From the NCBI RefSeq assembly GCF_003012795.1, contig NZ_PXYH01000005.1, positions 62,001 to 126,000 of the forward strand: a stretch of 64,000 nt of DNA. The letters run 5' to 3'. Positions 29,056-37,237 of the stretch are shown piece after piece (within the stretch, counting starts at the first letter, position 1; each line of letters opens with the position of its first letter). A program made the translations under genes and the position numbers. The notes beneath the pieces were generated by a model that worked only from the letters and a program-made list of their open reading frames with translations, searched no databases and was not told where the DNA came from. Source of the stretch: Zobellella taiwanensis (GTDB taxonomy: Bacteria; Pseudomonadota; Gammaproteobacteria; Enterobacterales; Aeromonadaceae).

Positions 29056-29075
29056 GTGAGGGGAGAACGCGTGTT

Positions 29076-29504
29076 ATGCCGTCCAAGTTGCTGGATGCCT
29101 TGTTGCTGGCGATGCCCTTGTCGCCGACGCTGGAGTCCTGGCGTCAACACCTGCTCAGCCATCTTAACTACCCGGTGCAGGGAGCCCAAAGCCTGTTTAT
29201 CGGCGATCCTGTGCTGGTGATCGTGTCCTTCCAGCCGGATCGGGCCGAAGTGCTGCTGCCGGCCATGGAGTGGCGTCACCACGACATCAAGACCCCCAAG
29301 CCCCGCTGCCAGGGCATAGTCCTGGAGCGCGGCGGCAGCCTGGAGCAGTTGCTGACCCTGGTGGACGACACCATAGCGCTGCGGCTCAAGTCGTTCCGGG
29401 AGTGCGGCGGCTGTGGCAAGCGCTGTGCCCCGGAAGTCCTGGGCTCGCTGCAGGGCGAGCCGGTGTGCCGGGACTGCATCAAGGGCCGGCGGGTGCTGTT
29501 TTAA
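29076..29504 (+). CDS. Hypothetical protein with C-terminal zinc ribbon
   Basis: 142 residues, family not recognised. The first ~105 residues are soluble with no repeats or membrane segment (LSPTLESWRQHLLSHLNYPV, EWRHHDIKTPKPRC). The last ~35 hold ECGGCGKRC and PVCRDCIKGRR: two CxxC-type knuckles spaced as in a treble-clef or RING-like zinc site. The start is the ATG of MPSKLLDALL after GGGGAGA; an alternative in-frame start 42 nt upstream overlaps the proA terminator. Stands alone, convergent with the scs operon. Codon use resembles neighbours, so it is probably a real, lineage-specific gene. Confidence 0.75.
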   Translation: MPSKLLDALLLAMPLSPTLESWRQHLLSHLNYPVQGAQSLFIGDPVLVIVSFQPDRAEVLLPAMEWRHHDIKTPKPRCQGIVLERGGSLEQLLTLVDDTIALRLKSFRECGGCGKRCAPEVLGSLQGEPVCRDCIKGRRVLF

Positions 29505-29508
29505 ACGC

Positions 29509-29554
29509 GGGGGCCGGGGATGTTATTCTTCCCAGCTTCCAGTCCCTAATCCCG
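29509..29554. repeat. Hybrid heptamer element mixing both repeat flavours
   Basis: GGGGGCC and GGGGATG (29509-29522), 11 bp, then AGCTTCC, AGTCCCT, AATCCCG (29534-29554). One unit is AGC-type and the next two are TCCC-type in unbroken 7-bp register. The scsD stop codon (TAG, 29548-29546) lies inside the right array. Confidence 0.7.
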
Positions 29555-30052
29555 GCCAAGGCGTGCCAGCCACAGCCGCAGGTACATGCCCGGCAGGGTG
29601 GTAAAGCCGGTGGTGGCGTACTTGAGTTCCCCTTTGGTTGCCACCAGCAGGGTGGGGGTGACCTGGATGCCGAGCCGGCGGGCCAGGATGTTATGCTCGT
29701 CGTTGACCACCGCAAAGTCGTAACCGTGGTGGGCCAGGTAGCCTGCCACCCGGGCGTCCGGGCCCGAGGCGATGGCAATGCTGACCACGGGCGCGCCCAC
29801 CAGGTTGACCATGGGGGAGACGAGCCGGCAGACCCCGCACCAGCTGGCCCATACATAGATCAGCACCGGCTCTTCCCGGCTGAGTTCGGCCAGATCCAGT
29901 GCCTCTCCCTCCAGGGTGGCCAGGGGGTCGAACACCGCCAGCGCCGTCGGCATGTCCCGGCTGCGCCACAGATCCACTGCCGTCACCACCACCGCCAGCA
30001 ACAGCAAATAGCCGATGGCGGAGCGCAGCCGCTTTCGCCAAGGCCGGCTCAT
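29546..30052 (-). CDS. scsD: ScsD-like membrane-anchored thioredoxin
   Basis: 168 residues: one N-terminal helix (about 11-30), then a periplasmic thioredoxin domain with active site YVWASWCGVCR (CGVC) and the cis-proline loop VTPTLL. ScsD proteins are part of the suppressor-of-copper-sensitivity thiol system and are thought to receive electrons from ScsB. ATG overlaps the scsB stop by 3 nt (ATGA). The last codons read into a heptamer repeat. Confidence 0.83.
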   Translation of the reverse strand: MSRPWRKRLRSAIGYLLLLAVVVTAVDLWRSRDMPTALAVFDPLATLEGEALDLAELSREEPVLIYVWASWCGVCRLVSPMVNLVGAPVVSIAIASGPDARVAGYLAHHGYDFAVVNDEHNILARRLGIQVTPTLLVATKGELKYATTGFTTLPGMYLRLWLARLGRD

Positions 30053-32094
30053 TGCCGCGCCTCGGCGAGGGCGTCCATCACCTGGTTGGTGGTGAGCAGC
30101 ACCTCCAGCTCCCGTCCCCGGGGCAGGCCGGGGCCGAACACCTGGTTGAAGGGGATGCCGGCCCGACCGTGCTGGCGCAGGTAGTCGGTGATCATGGCGT
30201 CCGGGCGGGTCCAGTCGCCGCGCATCAGCACCATGTCCTCCTGCTGCAGGGCGCCATAGACCGGCTCCCGCAGCAACACCCCTATCTTGTTGGCCTGACA
30301 GGTAATGCACCAGTCGGCGGTGATGTCCACGAACACCCGCCGGCCCGCCGCCACTTCCCGGGCGATGCGCGCCGGATCCAGCGGTTGCCAGGCCAGTTCA
30401 TCCTTGACCGGACTGACCCAGCTGGACTGGGTTAGCAGGGCGGTGGTACCGGCGGCGGCGGCGAGCAGCAGCAGCCCGGCCAGGCCGAACAGCAGGCCGC
30501 GTCCGCCATGGCGTCGCAGCAGTGAATACAAGGGCAGCAGCACCAGCAGGGCCGCCAGCGCCAGTGCCGGACCCTGGCCTAGCCAGGGCGCGAGCAACGA
30601 CAGCAGCCACAGGCTGGTGGCCAGCAGCATCAGCCCGAACAGCCATTTGACGGTTACCATCCAGGGGCCCGGTTTGGGCATAAAGCGCACAAAACCGGGA
30701 AATAGCGCCAGCAGCAGCCAGGGCAGTGCCATGCCGAGCCCCAGTCCGGTGAAGATGGCGATCAGCACCAGGGGCGAGGAGGCCAGCGCCGCCGCCACCG
30801 CGGTCCCCAGAAAGGGAGCGCTGCAGGGGGTGGCCAGCAGGGTGGCAAACATGCCCTGCAACAGGTGGCCGCCGTCGCCCTGGCCGGGGCGGGTCGCCAG
30901 CCAGGTGCCGAGCCGGCTCGGCAGGCGGATTTCAAACAGGCCGAACAGGTTGAGGGAGAACAGGGCGGTGACCAGCAGCATAAAGCCAATAAAGCCCGGT
31001 TGCTGGAACTGGATGCCCCAGCCCAGCCGGGCGCCGGACCAGGTCAGGATCAGCATAAAGGCGGCCAGTCCCCAGAATGACAGCAGAATGCCGGCGGCAG
31101 ACAGCAGCAGGGGACGGCGCACCTGGGCGCGCGAGCGATGGCCCAGCAGCAGGCTGTTGAGTTTGAGGCCGAGTACCGGCAGCACGCAGGGCATGATGTT
31201 GAGGATGAGGCCGCCGAGCAGGGCATAGCCGAGCACCAGGGCCAGGCCGGGACCTCCTGCGGGCGGTGCCAGGCGGGCGCGCTGCAACTGTCCCTGCAGC
31301 TCTTCCGCCAGGGCCTGGTCGGTGACCGTCACCCGCAGTGCCCGGCCATCCAGATCCAGCTCCGGATCCCAACTGCCGACCTTGAAGCGAGCCTCCAGCC
31401 GTTTGCCCTCGATATGCAGGCTGGGCTGGCTGAACACCGCCTCTTCCGTGTCGTCGACAAAGATTTCGGGCTGTTGCCAGTCCCGGGCATGCTCAAGGCG
31501 TACCGCTATCTGCTGGCGCTCCGGATCCCAATGCCAGTCGCCGGCGCTGATCAAACTGGCGGCCCTCGGTACCCGGGACAGGGCCTGCTGGTAGCGGTGG
31601 CTGAGGACATCGTCGAGGATCGGGGCGGGATCCAGCGTCAGTTGCAGCCGGTATTCGGTCAAGACGCAGATGGTGGTGCAACTGGGCAGGGTGAGCAGGG
31701 CGTCGAAGCGTACCGGCCGGTCGGCGTCGGCCGGGCGAATCAGGATCGGAAAGTCGACGTCGCGCTGGTAGCCCTGGGTCTCGACCCCGAGCAGGTGAAA
31801 GCGCTCCGGGCCCGGCCAGCGCCAATCGACCTCGGCCACGTTGTCCGAGTCCTGCCACTGCAGGCGGGGCGCTATGCCGCCCTCGCCCGGGGAGCGCCAG
31901 TAGGTTTTCCAGTCGTCGGCCAGGCGCACCTGCAGCAGGGTGGGATAGTGGCCGGCGTCGGCATCATAGGGGGCGGCCTGGACCAGGCGCACCTGGACAG
32001 GGGGATGCTCCGGAGCCTGCAGCCAGCCGGTGTCGGCCGCTCGCGGCGACAGGGACAACAGCAGCAGGGGGAGCAGTAAAAGGATTCGGTACAC
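30049..32094 (-). CDS. scsB: ScsB/DsbD-type thiol:disulfide transmembrane electron carrier
   Basis: 681 residues. The periplasmic alpha domain (after a signal peptide, ~20-265) has the cysteine pair LPSCTTIC; a membrane domain of eight helices (~280-560) has NIMPCVLPVLG and LLATPCSAPFLG; the C-terminal thioredoxin domain (~575-681) has DITADWCITCQ. Together they carry electrons from cytosolic thioredoxin to periplasmic partners. The large N-terminal domain is of the ScsB type, not DsbD type. Start is GTG at 32094 behind CCGGAGA. No scsC-like gene is adjacent; scsD overlaps its end. Confidence 0.87.
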   Translation of the reverse strand: MYRILLLLPLLLLSLSPRAADTGWLQAPEHPPVQVRLVQAAPYDADAGHYPTLLQVRLADDWKTYWRSPGEGGIAPRLQWQDSDNVAEVDWRWPGPERFHLLGVETQGYQRDVDFPILIRPADADRPVRFDALLTLPSCTTICVLTEYRLQLTLDPAPILDDVLSHRYQQALSRVPRAASLISAGDWHWDPERQQIAVRLEHARDWQQPEIFVDDTEEAVFSQPSLHIEGKRLEARFKVGSWDPELDLDGRALRVTVTDQALAEELQGQLQRARLAPPAGGPGLALVLGYALLGGLILNIMPCVLPVLGLKLNSLLLGHRSRAQVRRPLLLSAAGILLSFWGLAAFMLILTWSGARLGWGIQFQQPGFIGFMLLVTALFSLNLFGLFEIRLPSRLGTWLATRPGQGDGGHLLQGMFATLLATPCSAPFLGTAVAAALASSPLVLIAIFTGLGLGMALPWLLLALFPGFVRFMPKPGPWMVTVKWLFGLMLLATSLWLLSLLAPWLGQGPALALAALLVLLPLYSLLRRHGGRGLLFGLAGLLLLAAAAGTTALLTQSSWVSPVKDELAWQPLDPARIAREVAAGRRVFVDITADWCITCQANKIGVLLREPVYGALQQEDMVLMRGDWTRPDAMITDYLRQHGRAGIPFNQVFGPGLPRGRELEVLLTTNQVMDALAEARQ

Positions 32095-32144
32095 TGATAT
32101 TTTCTCCGGTGGTTAACGCAAGGGGGATAAACGAGCGTTAATGA

Positions 32145-32483
32145 TCATTCCCGGAACACGCACAGCAACAGGTGGCGGCGGCAGCGGTGCACCGACCCGG
32201 GAGGCGGATGCCGGCGCCGGAGGAGGCGAACCGGTGGCCAGAACCACAGCAGCAGCGGCAGCAGGCCGAGCAACAAGGGCTCCAGCAGTTGCCAGAGTTT
32301 GCCCAGCAGTTGTTCCGACAGGGAGCACTGACCGCTGTCTTCGGTCAGCGCCAGGATTTCGCTGCCGGGCTGTTGCGGGCAGTGGGAGAGCAGGCCGAGG
32401 CGCTGGCTCAGGCACAGGGCCGTGACCAGCACCACCAGCAGCAGCGCCAGGGCTCCCTGGCGTTTCAGCCCAGCGCCAGCCAC
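32145..32483 (-). CDS. Small membrane protein upstream of scsB, unknown function
   Basis: 112 residues when started at the GTG at 32483. Two hydrophobic segments (GALALLLVVLVTALCLSQ and LLEPLLLGLLPLLLWFW) bracket a polar loop with two cysteines (SHCPQQPG, SGQCSLSEQ); a basic tail with two more cysteines ends RRHLLLCVFRE. Codon choice is strongly coding-like (GC-rich third positions throughout). It overlaps the end of the lysE-type gene by 19 nt and precedes scsB by 50 nt, so it belongs to that operon. A CTG at 32468 overlapping the lysE stop is another possible start. Family not recognised; the cysteines and location suggest a metal or thiol role, which is inference. Confidence 0.65.
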   Translation of the reverse strand: MAGAGLKRQGALALLLVVLVTALCLSQRLGLLSHCPQQPGSEILALTEDSGQCSLSEQLLGKLWQLLEPLLLGLLPLLLWFWPPVRLLRRRHPPPGSVHRCRRHLLLCVFRE

Positions 32484-33067
32484 AGGGCCACGCCCAGCAT
32501 CAGGCTGCCGGCGATGCGGTTCATCAACTGCACCTTGCCCTTTTGCATCAGCACCCGGCTCAGGGTCCGGCCGCCGCTGGCGTAGAGCAGCAGGCACAAA
32601 AACTCGAGCAGCAGGATGATGGACACCAGGGTGACCAGTTGGCCCGCCAGGGGAGCCTGGTTGTTGATAAAGGGCGGCAGCAGGGCGATAAAGAAGGCCC
32701 AGCCCTTGGGATTGGCGATGGCGGTGATAAAACCCTGGCTTATCAGGGTGGTCACCGGGATATGGCGGGGCCCTGTGTCCACCGGGTTCAGAGCCAGCTT
32801 GCCCCGGGAGCGCCACAGCTGGATGCCGAGCCAGGCCAGGTAAAGGCCGCCGCCGTATTTGAGCAGCAGGAACAGCTCGGGATATTGCAGCATGATGGCC
32901 GCCACCCCGATCACCGCCAGGCAGGCGACCAGGCCGACGCCGACCAGCTCGCCGAGCATCATCCACAAGGACCGTTTGACCCCTATGGTCATGCCCAGGG
33001 ACAGGGCCAGGGTCATGCACATGCCGGGGGTGACGGACACAAAGAAAAAGGTGGGGATAAACACCAT
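32465..33067 (-). CDS. LysE/RhtB family amino-acid exporter
   Basis: 200 residues with six predicted helices. The N-terminal VSVTPGMCMTLALSLGM and the loop ITAIANPKGWAFFIALLPPF are LysE/RhtB signatures. These permeases export amino acids such as threonine, homoserine or leucine; the substrate cannot be told here. The ATG at 33067 gives a slightly short N-terminus and has no strong ribosome site. First gene of a leftward group with the small membrane gene, scsB and scsD. Confidence 0.88.
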   Translation of the reverse strand: MVFIPTFFFVSVTPGMCMTLALSLGMTIGVKRSLWMMLGELVGVGLVACLAVIGVAAIMLQYPELFLLLKYGGGLYLAWLGIQLWRSRGKLALNPVDTGPRHIPVTTLISQGFITAIANPKGWAFFIALLPPFINNQAPLAGQLVTLVSIILLLEFLCLLLYASGGRTLSRVLMQKGKVQLMNRIAGSLMLGVALWLALG

Positions 33068-33200
33068 CAGTATTGCAGCGTTAATGGGACACCTGCCTGT
33101 TCAAGAGCGGTCGATTGCCCATAATGTACGTTATTTTGAGAGAAAGGCCAGAGATCGGGCTGGGGAAAATACCGCGCGACCCTGGCCTTGCGGCCTGTTC

Positions 33201-33746
33201 CTAGTCGCTGAAACGGGGGCTGAACACCAGCCGGCCGGGCGCGATATCCATGGCCACCGGCACCGTTTTCAGCCAGCCGTAGCGGTTGTCGTCAAGGCGA
33301 TAGACCGGCTGATTCTCAAGCACGGCGCGCAGCAGTTGCATCATGCCGGCGGAGGCGGCGGCCACGTCACCCTGGTAGCCGAAGGCGTCGACCTTGCTTT
33401 GCAGCAGATCCAGATCGCGGATAAAAATGGCGTTCTTCTGGCGGTCGTAGACGGGACGGCCCTCTATGACCAGATCCAGGGCGGCCGGAAAGCTGGCAAT
33501 CAACGCATTGATGGCGGTTTCCCCGCTGATATCCAGGCGCACGACCTGGCGACCGTCCGGACCTATGTTCAGGTCGAGCCGATCGATGCGGGTTTCGACC
33601 AGGCCCTGGGTAAAGCGGGGGGCCTGCTCTTCCAACTGGGTATAGAGTGCCTTTTCCAGCTCGCTTTCGGAGACGCTGTACTGGCTGACGCCGGCGCAGG
33701 CGGTGAGCCACAGGGTGGCCAGGATAATGGTCAGGGTTCTGAACAT
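33201..33746 (-). CDS. yceB: DUF1439 lipoprotein, YceB-like
   Basis: 181 residues; lipobox LTAC (Cys17) gives a lipoprotein beginning CAGVSQYSVSE. Core segments YSVSESELEKAL, RPVYDRQKNAIFIRDLDLL and ENQPVYRLDD match E. coli YceB (DUF1439), a tubular-lipid-binding-like fold of unknown role. I use the ATG of MFRTLTII (AAAGAGG upstream), not the frame start 42 nt earlier. Downstream is a weak 8-bp stem (33144-33151 with 33182-33189), possibly a terminator. Confidence 0.85.
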   Translation of the reverse strand: MFRTLTIILATLWLTACAGVSQYSVSESELEKALYTQLEEQAPRFTQGLVETRIDRLDLNIGPDGRQVVRLDISGETAINALIASFPAALDLVIEGRPVYDRQKNAIFIRDLDLLQSKVDAFGYQGDVAAASAGMMQLLRAVLENQPVYRLDDNRYGWLKTVPVAMDIAPGRLVFSPRFSD

Positions 33747-33815
33747 GGTGTTACCTCTTTTCAGGAGCGGTAAGCATCGTTGCGGCAAGACAATTCACAG
33801 CGAGTGACTGACACC

Positions 33816-33836
33816 GCTTATGGCTTATGGCTCAAG
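33816..33836. repeat. Heptamer array overlapping the end of yaiI
   Basis: GCTTATG, GCTTATG, GCTCAAG on the plus strand (AGC-type when read leftward). The units encode the last residues and stop of YaiI. Confidence 0.6.
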
Positions 33837-34264
33837 AGTCGGTCCAGCTGATTGGCGAAGGCCTGCCGGTCGGCGGGGCTCAGGCTGGGCGGGCCGCCGG
33901 TCTGCACCCCGCTGGCGCGCAGGGTATCCATAAAATCGCGCAGGGTCAGTTTGGCCCGGATGGTGCCCGGTTCGAAACGCTCGCCGCGCGGGCTCAGCAC
34001 CCGGGCCCCCTTGTCCAGGGCCTCGGCGGCCAGCGGGATATCGCCGGTAACGAGAATATCGCCGGCCTCTATCCGGGCCACGATTTCGTTGTCGGCCACA
34101 TCGAAGCCCTTGGCCACCTGGACCTGCCGGATCAGCCGGGAGGCGGGCAGCGGCAGGGGATGGTTGGCCACCAGTACCAGCGGGGTTTGGGTGCGCTCGG
34201 CGGCGCGGAACAATATGTCGCGGATCACCTTGGGGCAGGCGTCCGCGTCCACCCAGAGCTGCAT
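33818..34264 (-). CDS. yaiI: YaiI/YqxD family protein (DUF188)
   Basis: 148 residues of the UPF0178 family, PIN-like fold: [42 protein letters not shown] and SPRGERF are the conserved acidic motifs of a putative nuclease. Function unproven. The C-terminal SHKP-stop is encoded by heptamer repeat units, so the gene end appears to have been written by the repeat. Start ATG shares one base with the stop of the DUF2750 gene upstream (TGATG). Confidence 0.9.
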   Translation of the reverse strand: MQLWVDADACPKVIRDILFRAAERTQTPLVLVANHPLPLPASRLIRQVQVAKGFDVADNEIVARIEAGDILVTGDIPLAAEALDKGARVLSPRGERFEPGTIRAKLTLRDFMDTLRASGVQTGGPPSLSPADRQAFANQLDRLLSHKP

Positions 34265-34665
34265 CAGTTGCGCCGCCCCAATGTCTGCTTGCGGCCGATG
34301 GCCTCCTGCAGTTCATGGGGGTCGACCACCACCCCGGTTTCGTCGGGCGTGGGGAACACCGCCACCAGCAGTTCGTCTTCTTCCATGCCTGGCACCCAGC
34401 GCGACAGCCATACCTGGAGGCTGATGGCCTCGGGCTTGCACTGGCTCCAGTCGCCCACCGCCCAGTCGCGGGCATAGTCGGGATGGGGCCAGACCGGGAT
34501 GCAGTCCTCGTCGTCGTCCGAAGTCAGCATCATGCAGCCGTGCTCGTCGGTGAGGATCCACAGCTCCTGGTGCTCGCACACCCGGGCCACGAAATGATTG
34601 AAGCGCTCGTCGTCACGCAGGCTCAGGGCGTTCGCCTTGTCGGCGGCAGTAAGGGAATAGCTCAT
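34264..34665 (-). CDS. DUF2750 family protein
   Basis: 133 residues, soluble and acidic. [34 protein letters not shown] and a C-terminal [16 protein letters not shown] match the DUF2750 family; role unknown. Cotranscribed with yaiI through a 1-nt TGATG overlap. Ribosome site GAGACGG. Confidence 0.8.
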   Translation of the reverse strand: MSYSLTAADKANALSLRDDERFNHFVARVCEHQELWILTDEHGCMMLTSDDDEDCIPVWPHPDYARDWAVGDWSQCKPEAISLQVWLSRWVPGMEEDELLVAVFPTPDETGVVVDPHELQEAIGRKQTLGRRN

Positions 34666-34699
34666 GGGGCCGTCTCATCAGGGAGTGTGGTCTGCATGT

Positions 34700-34909
34700 T
34701 CACACCGCCAGGCCCTTGTTGTCCAGTGCCGGCTTGGGCGAACGGCCAAAACGGCTCCAGGCCTTTTCATGAAAAAAGTAGGCGAGGGTGTTGACCATGG
34801 GTTCGATCAGGGCGATGAGGCCGCCAATCATCAGATCGCCCGACAACAGCCAGGCCACGCTGAAAGCGACGGTGAAGTGCACTAGGGCGAAGGTCAGGGT
34901 TTTGTACAT
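34700..34909 (-). CDS. DUF2061 family small membrane protein
   Basis: 69 residues with two hydrophobic segments (FALVHFTVAFSVAWLLSG and IGGLIALIEPMVNTLAYFF) and the family motif EPMVNTLAYFFHEKAW. Function unknown. Ribosome site GGAG before ATGTACAAA. A perfect Fur box lies 33-47 nt upstream of the start codon, so iron repression is likely. The minus strand has an A/T-rich -10-like TTAAAT between box and start. Confidence 0.85.
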   Translation of the reverse strand: MYKTLTFALVHFTVAFSVAWLLSGDLMIGGLIALIEPMVNTLAYFFHEKAWSRFGRSPKPALDNKGLAV

Positions 34910-34941
34910 GATGGCGTGCTCCGGCTGGGGTATGATTTAAA

Positions 34942-34956
34942 TGATAATGATTATCA
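34942..34956. promoter_or_regulatory. Fur box (7-1-7)
   Basis: TGATAAT-G-ATTATCA, a perfect 15-bp inverted repeat of the classic Fur operator type, set in A/T-rich DNA. It lies 33 nt upstream of the DUF2061 gene (minus) and 171 nt upstream of aroG (plus); either or both may be controlled. Confidence 0.88.
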
Positions 34957-35126
34957 GTATTTTATCCAGCGGTTCTTCGCTATCGAATGTATCGGTCGTT
35001 CCTATCGGACAATTGGCCTTTGCGGGCAATCCGGCGTTTACAGCCGGACCTTGCTCGGGATAGATTGAAAGCATTCCTTTCCGATAACGACGAGCCACGG
35101 CTCGGCCAAAGCAATCAGGGTTGCCC

Positions 35127-36182
35127 ATGCATTTTCAAACCGACGACATCCGTATCAACGAGATCAAGGAACTTTTGCCGCCGATAGCGGTGCTGGAGAA
35201 ATACCCGGCTACCGATACCGCCTCGGCCACGGTGTTCGAGTCCCGCCAGGCCATTCACCGTATCCTCACCGACGAAGACGATCGCCTGCTGGTGGTGATC
35301 GGGCCCTGCTCCATTCACGACCCCCAGGCCGCCATCGAGTACGGCAGGCGCCTCAAGCCGCTGCGCGATCGGTACGCCGACCGGCTGGAAATCGTGATGC
35401 GGGTCTACTTTGAAAAACCGCGCACCACGGTGGGCTGGAAGGGGCTGATCAACGACCCCTACCTGGACAACAGCTTCCAGATCAATGATGGCCTGCGCAT
35501 CGGCCGCAAGCTGCTGCTGGATCTCAACGATCTGGGTCTGCCTACCGCCAGCGAGTTCCTCGATATGATCACGCCCCAGTATGTGGCGGATCTGATGAGC
35601 TGGGGTGCCATTGGTGCGCGCACCACCGAATCCCAGGTACACCGTGAGCTGGCCTCTGGCCTGTCCTGTCCGGTGGGCTTCAAGAACGGCACCGACGGCA
35701 CCATCAAGGTGGCGGCAGACGCCATCGGCGCAGCCAGTGCTTCCCACCACTTCCTGTCGGTGACCAAGTTCGGCCATTCGGCCATCGTGTCCACCGCCGG
35801 CAACCCGGACTGCCATATCATACTGCGCGGCGGCAAGGAGCCGAACTACAGTGCCGAGCACGTGGCGGCGGTGTGCCAGGGGCTGGACAAGGCCGGCCTG
35901 CCGCAGAAGCTGATGATCGACTTCAGCCACGCCAACAGCAGCAAGCAGTACCAGCGCCAGATGGTGGTGTGCGAGGACGTCTGTGGCCAGTTGGCCGCCG
36001 GTCAACGGGCCATTATGGGCGTCATGGTGGAAAGCCACCTGGTGGCAGGGCGCCAGGACCTGCAGGAAGGCTGCGAGCTGACCTACGGCCAGAGCATTAC
36101 CGACGCCTGCATCGGCTGGGAAGACACCGAAGCCCTGTTGGCCCAACTGGCGGACGCAGTCACCGCCCGACGCCAGGCCTGA
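35127..36182 (+). CDS. aroG: 3-deoxy-7-phosphoheptulonate synthase (AroG/F/H type)
   Basis: Condenses phosphoenolpyruvate with erythrose 4-phosphate, the entry step of aromatic and catecholate biosynthesis. 351 residues, class I: VVIGPCSIHD (metal Cys), YFEKPRTTVGWKGL, GARTTESQVHRE, GFKNGTDG and DFSHANSSKQ. Start is ATG after CAGGG; the TTG six bases upstream is less likely. Phe, Tyr or Trp sensitivity cannot be assigned from sequence. The upstream region holds a Fur box and no TyrR-type leader peptide I could identify. Confidence 0.94.
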   Translation: MHFQTDDIRINEIKELLPPIAVLEKYPATDTASATVFESRQAIHRILTDEDDRLLVVIGPCSIHDPQAAIEYGRRLKPLRDRYADRLEIVMRVYFEKPRTTVGWKGLINDPYLDNSFQINDGLRIGRKLLLDLNDLGLPTASEFLDMITPQYVADLMSWGAIGARTTESQVHRELASGLSCPVGFKNGTDGTIKVAADAIGAASASHHFLSVTKFGHSAIVSTAGNPDCHIILRGGKEPNYSAEHVAAVCQGLDKAGLPQKLMIDFSHANSSKQYQRQMVVCEDVCGQLAAGQRAIMGVMVESHLVAGRQDLQEGCELTYGQSITDACIGWEDTEALLAQLADAVTARRQA

Positions 36183-36200
36183 GCCGATAGTTGCACATTA

Positions 36201-36230
36201 AAAAAAAGGAGCCAAAAGGCTCCTTTTTTT
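36201..36230. terminator. Bidirectional terminator, aroG/lipA
   Basis: AAAAAAAGGAGCC, loop AAAA, GGCTCCTTTTTTT. The tails on both sides allow termination of the convergent aroG and lipA transcripts. Confidence 0.93.
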
Positions 36231-36271
36231 GCTATCAGGCTGGAGGCGATACCCCCTCACTCTTCAGGTAT

Positions 36272-37237
36272 TTATTTCACTTCCACGCCCTGGGCTTGTA
36301 GATCCGCGTGGTAGGAAGAGCGCACGAAGGGGCCGCAGGCGGCGTGGCTGAAGCCGATGCTGTCGGCCACGGCTTTCAGCTCGTCGAACTCGGCGGGTGG
36401 CACGTAGCGCTTCACCGGCAGGTGGTGGCGGCTGGGCTGCAGGTACTGGCCCAGGGTCAACATGGTGACGTTGTGCTCGCGCAGATCCTTGAGCACCTCC
36501 ACGATTTCCTCGTTGGTTTCGCCGAGACCCATCATCAGGCCGGACTTGGTGGCCACCTGGGGATGCATTTCCTTGAACCGGCGCAGCAGCTCCAGCGACC
36601 ACTTGTAGTCGGCGCCGGGGCGGGCCACCCGGTACAGGCGCGGCGCGGTTTCCAGGTTGTGGTTGAACACGTCCGGCGGGGTGTCCTTGAGGATCTCCAG
36701 CGCCGTGTCCATGCGGCCGCGGAAGTCCGGGGTCAGGATCTCGATTTTGGTGTTGGGGCTTTGCTCGCGAATGGCGCGGATGCAGTCGGCGAAGTGCTGG
36801 GCGCCGCCATCGCGCAGATCGTCCCGGTCCACCGAGGTGATCACCACGTATTTCAGGCCCAGCTCCTTGATGGTCTTGGCCAGCTTGGCCGGCTCTTCCG
36901 GATCCGGCGCCAGCGGGCGGCCGTGGGCCACGTCGCAGAAGGGGCAACGGCGGGTACAGATGGCGCCCAGGATCATAAAGGTGGCGGTGCCGTGGTTGAA
37001 GCACTCGGGCAGGTTGGGGCAGGAGGCTTCCTCGCACACCGAGTGCAGCTTGTTCTCGCGCATGATGTTTTTGAGCCCCTGTATGCGCTGGTTGCTGGGA
37101 GGAAGCTTGATCTTCATCCACTCCGGCTTGCGCAGCACTTCCTCTTCCGCTTCCGGCATGTACTTGACCGGGATCAGGGCCATCTTGTCGGCGTCACGCA
37201 ATTTTACGCCGGGCTCGACGCGTACGGGTTTGCTCAT
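36272..37237 (-). CDS. lipA: Lipoyl synthase
   Basis: Radical-SAM enzyme inserting two sulfurs into octanoyl groups on E2 and H proteins. 321 residues. The auxiliary 4Fe-4S motif is [12 protein letters not shown], the radical-SAM motif CTRRCPFC, and [10 protein letters not shown] carries the conserved C-terminal serine. ATG overlaps the lipB stop by 4 nt, so translation is coupled and leftward. Confidence 0.97.
   Translation of the reverse strand: MSKPVRVEPGVKLRDADKMALIPVKYMPEAEEEVLRKPEWMKIKLPPSNQRIQGLKNIMRENKLHSVCEEASCPNLPECFNHGTATFMILGAICTRRCPFCDVAHGRPLAPDPEEPAKLAKTIKELGLKYVVITSVDRDDLRDGGAQHFADCIRAIREQSPNTKIEILTPDFRGRMDTALEILKDTPPDVFNHNLETAPRLYRVARPGADYKWSLELLRRFKEMHPQVATKSGLMMGLGETNEEIVEVLKDLREHNVTMLTLGQYLQPSRHHLPVKRYVPPAEFDELKAVADSIGFSHAACGPFVRSSYHADLQAQGVEVK

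Noticed and set aside
34987-35187. 66-codon ORF before aroG as an attenuator leader peptide
   Set aside because: Not rich in Phe, Tyr or Trp, runs into aroG in another frame, and has no terminator-antiterminator pair; a doubled FLSDN is probably chance.
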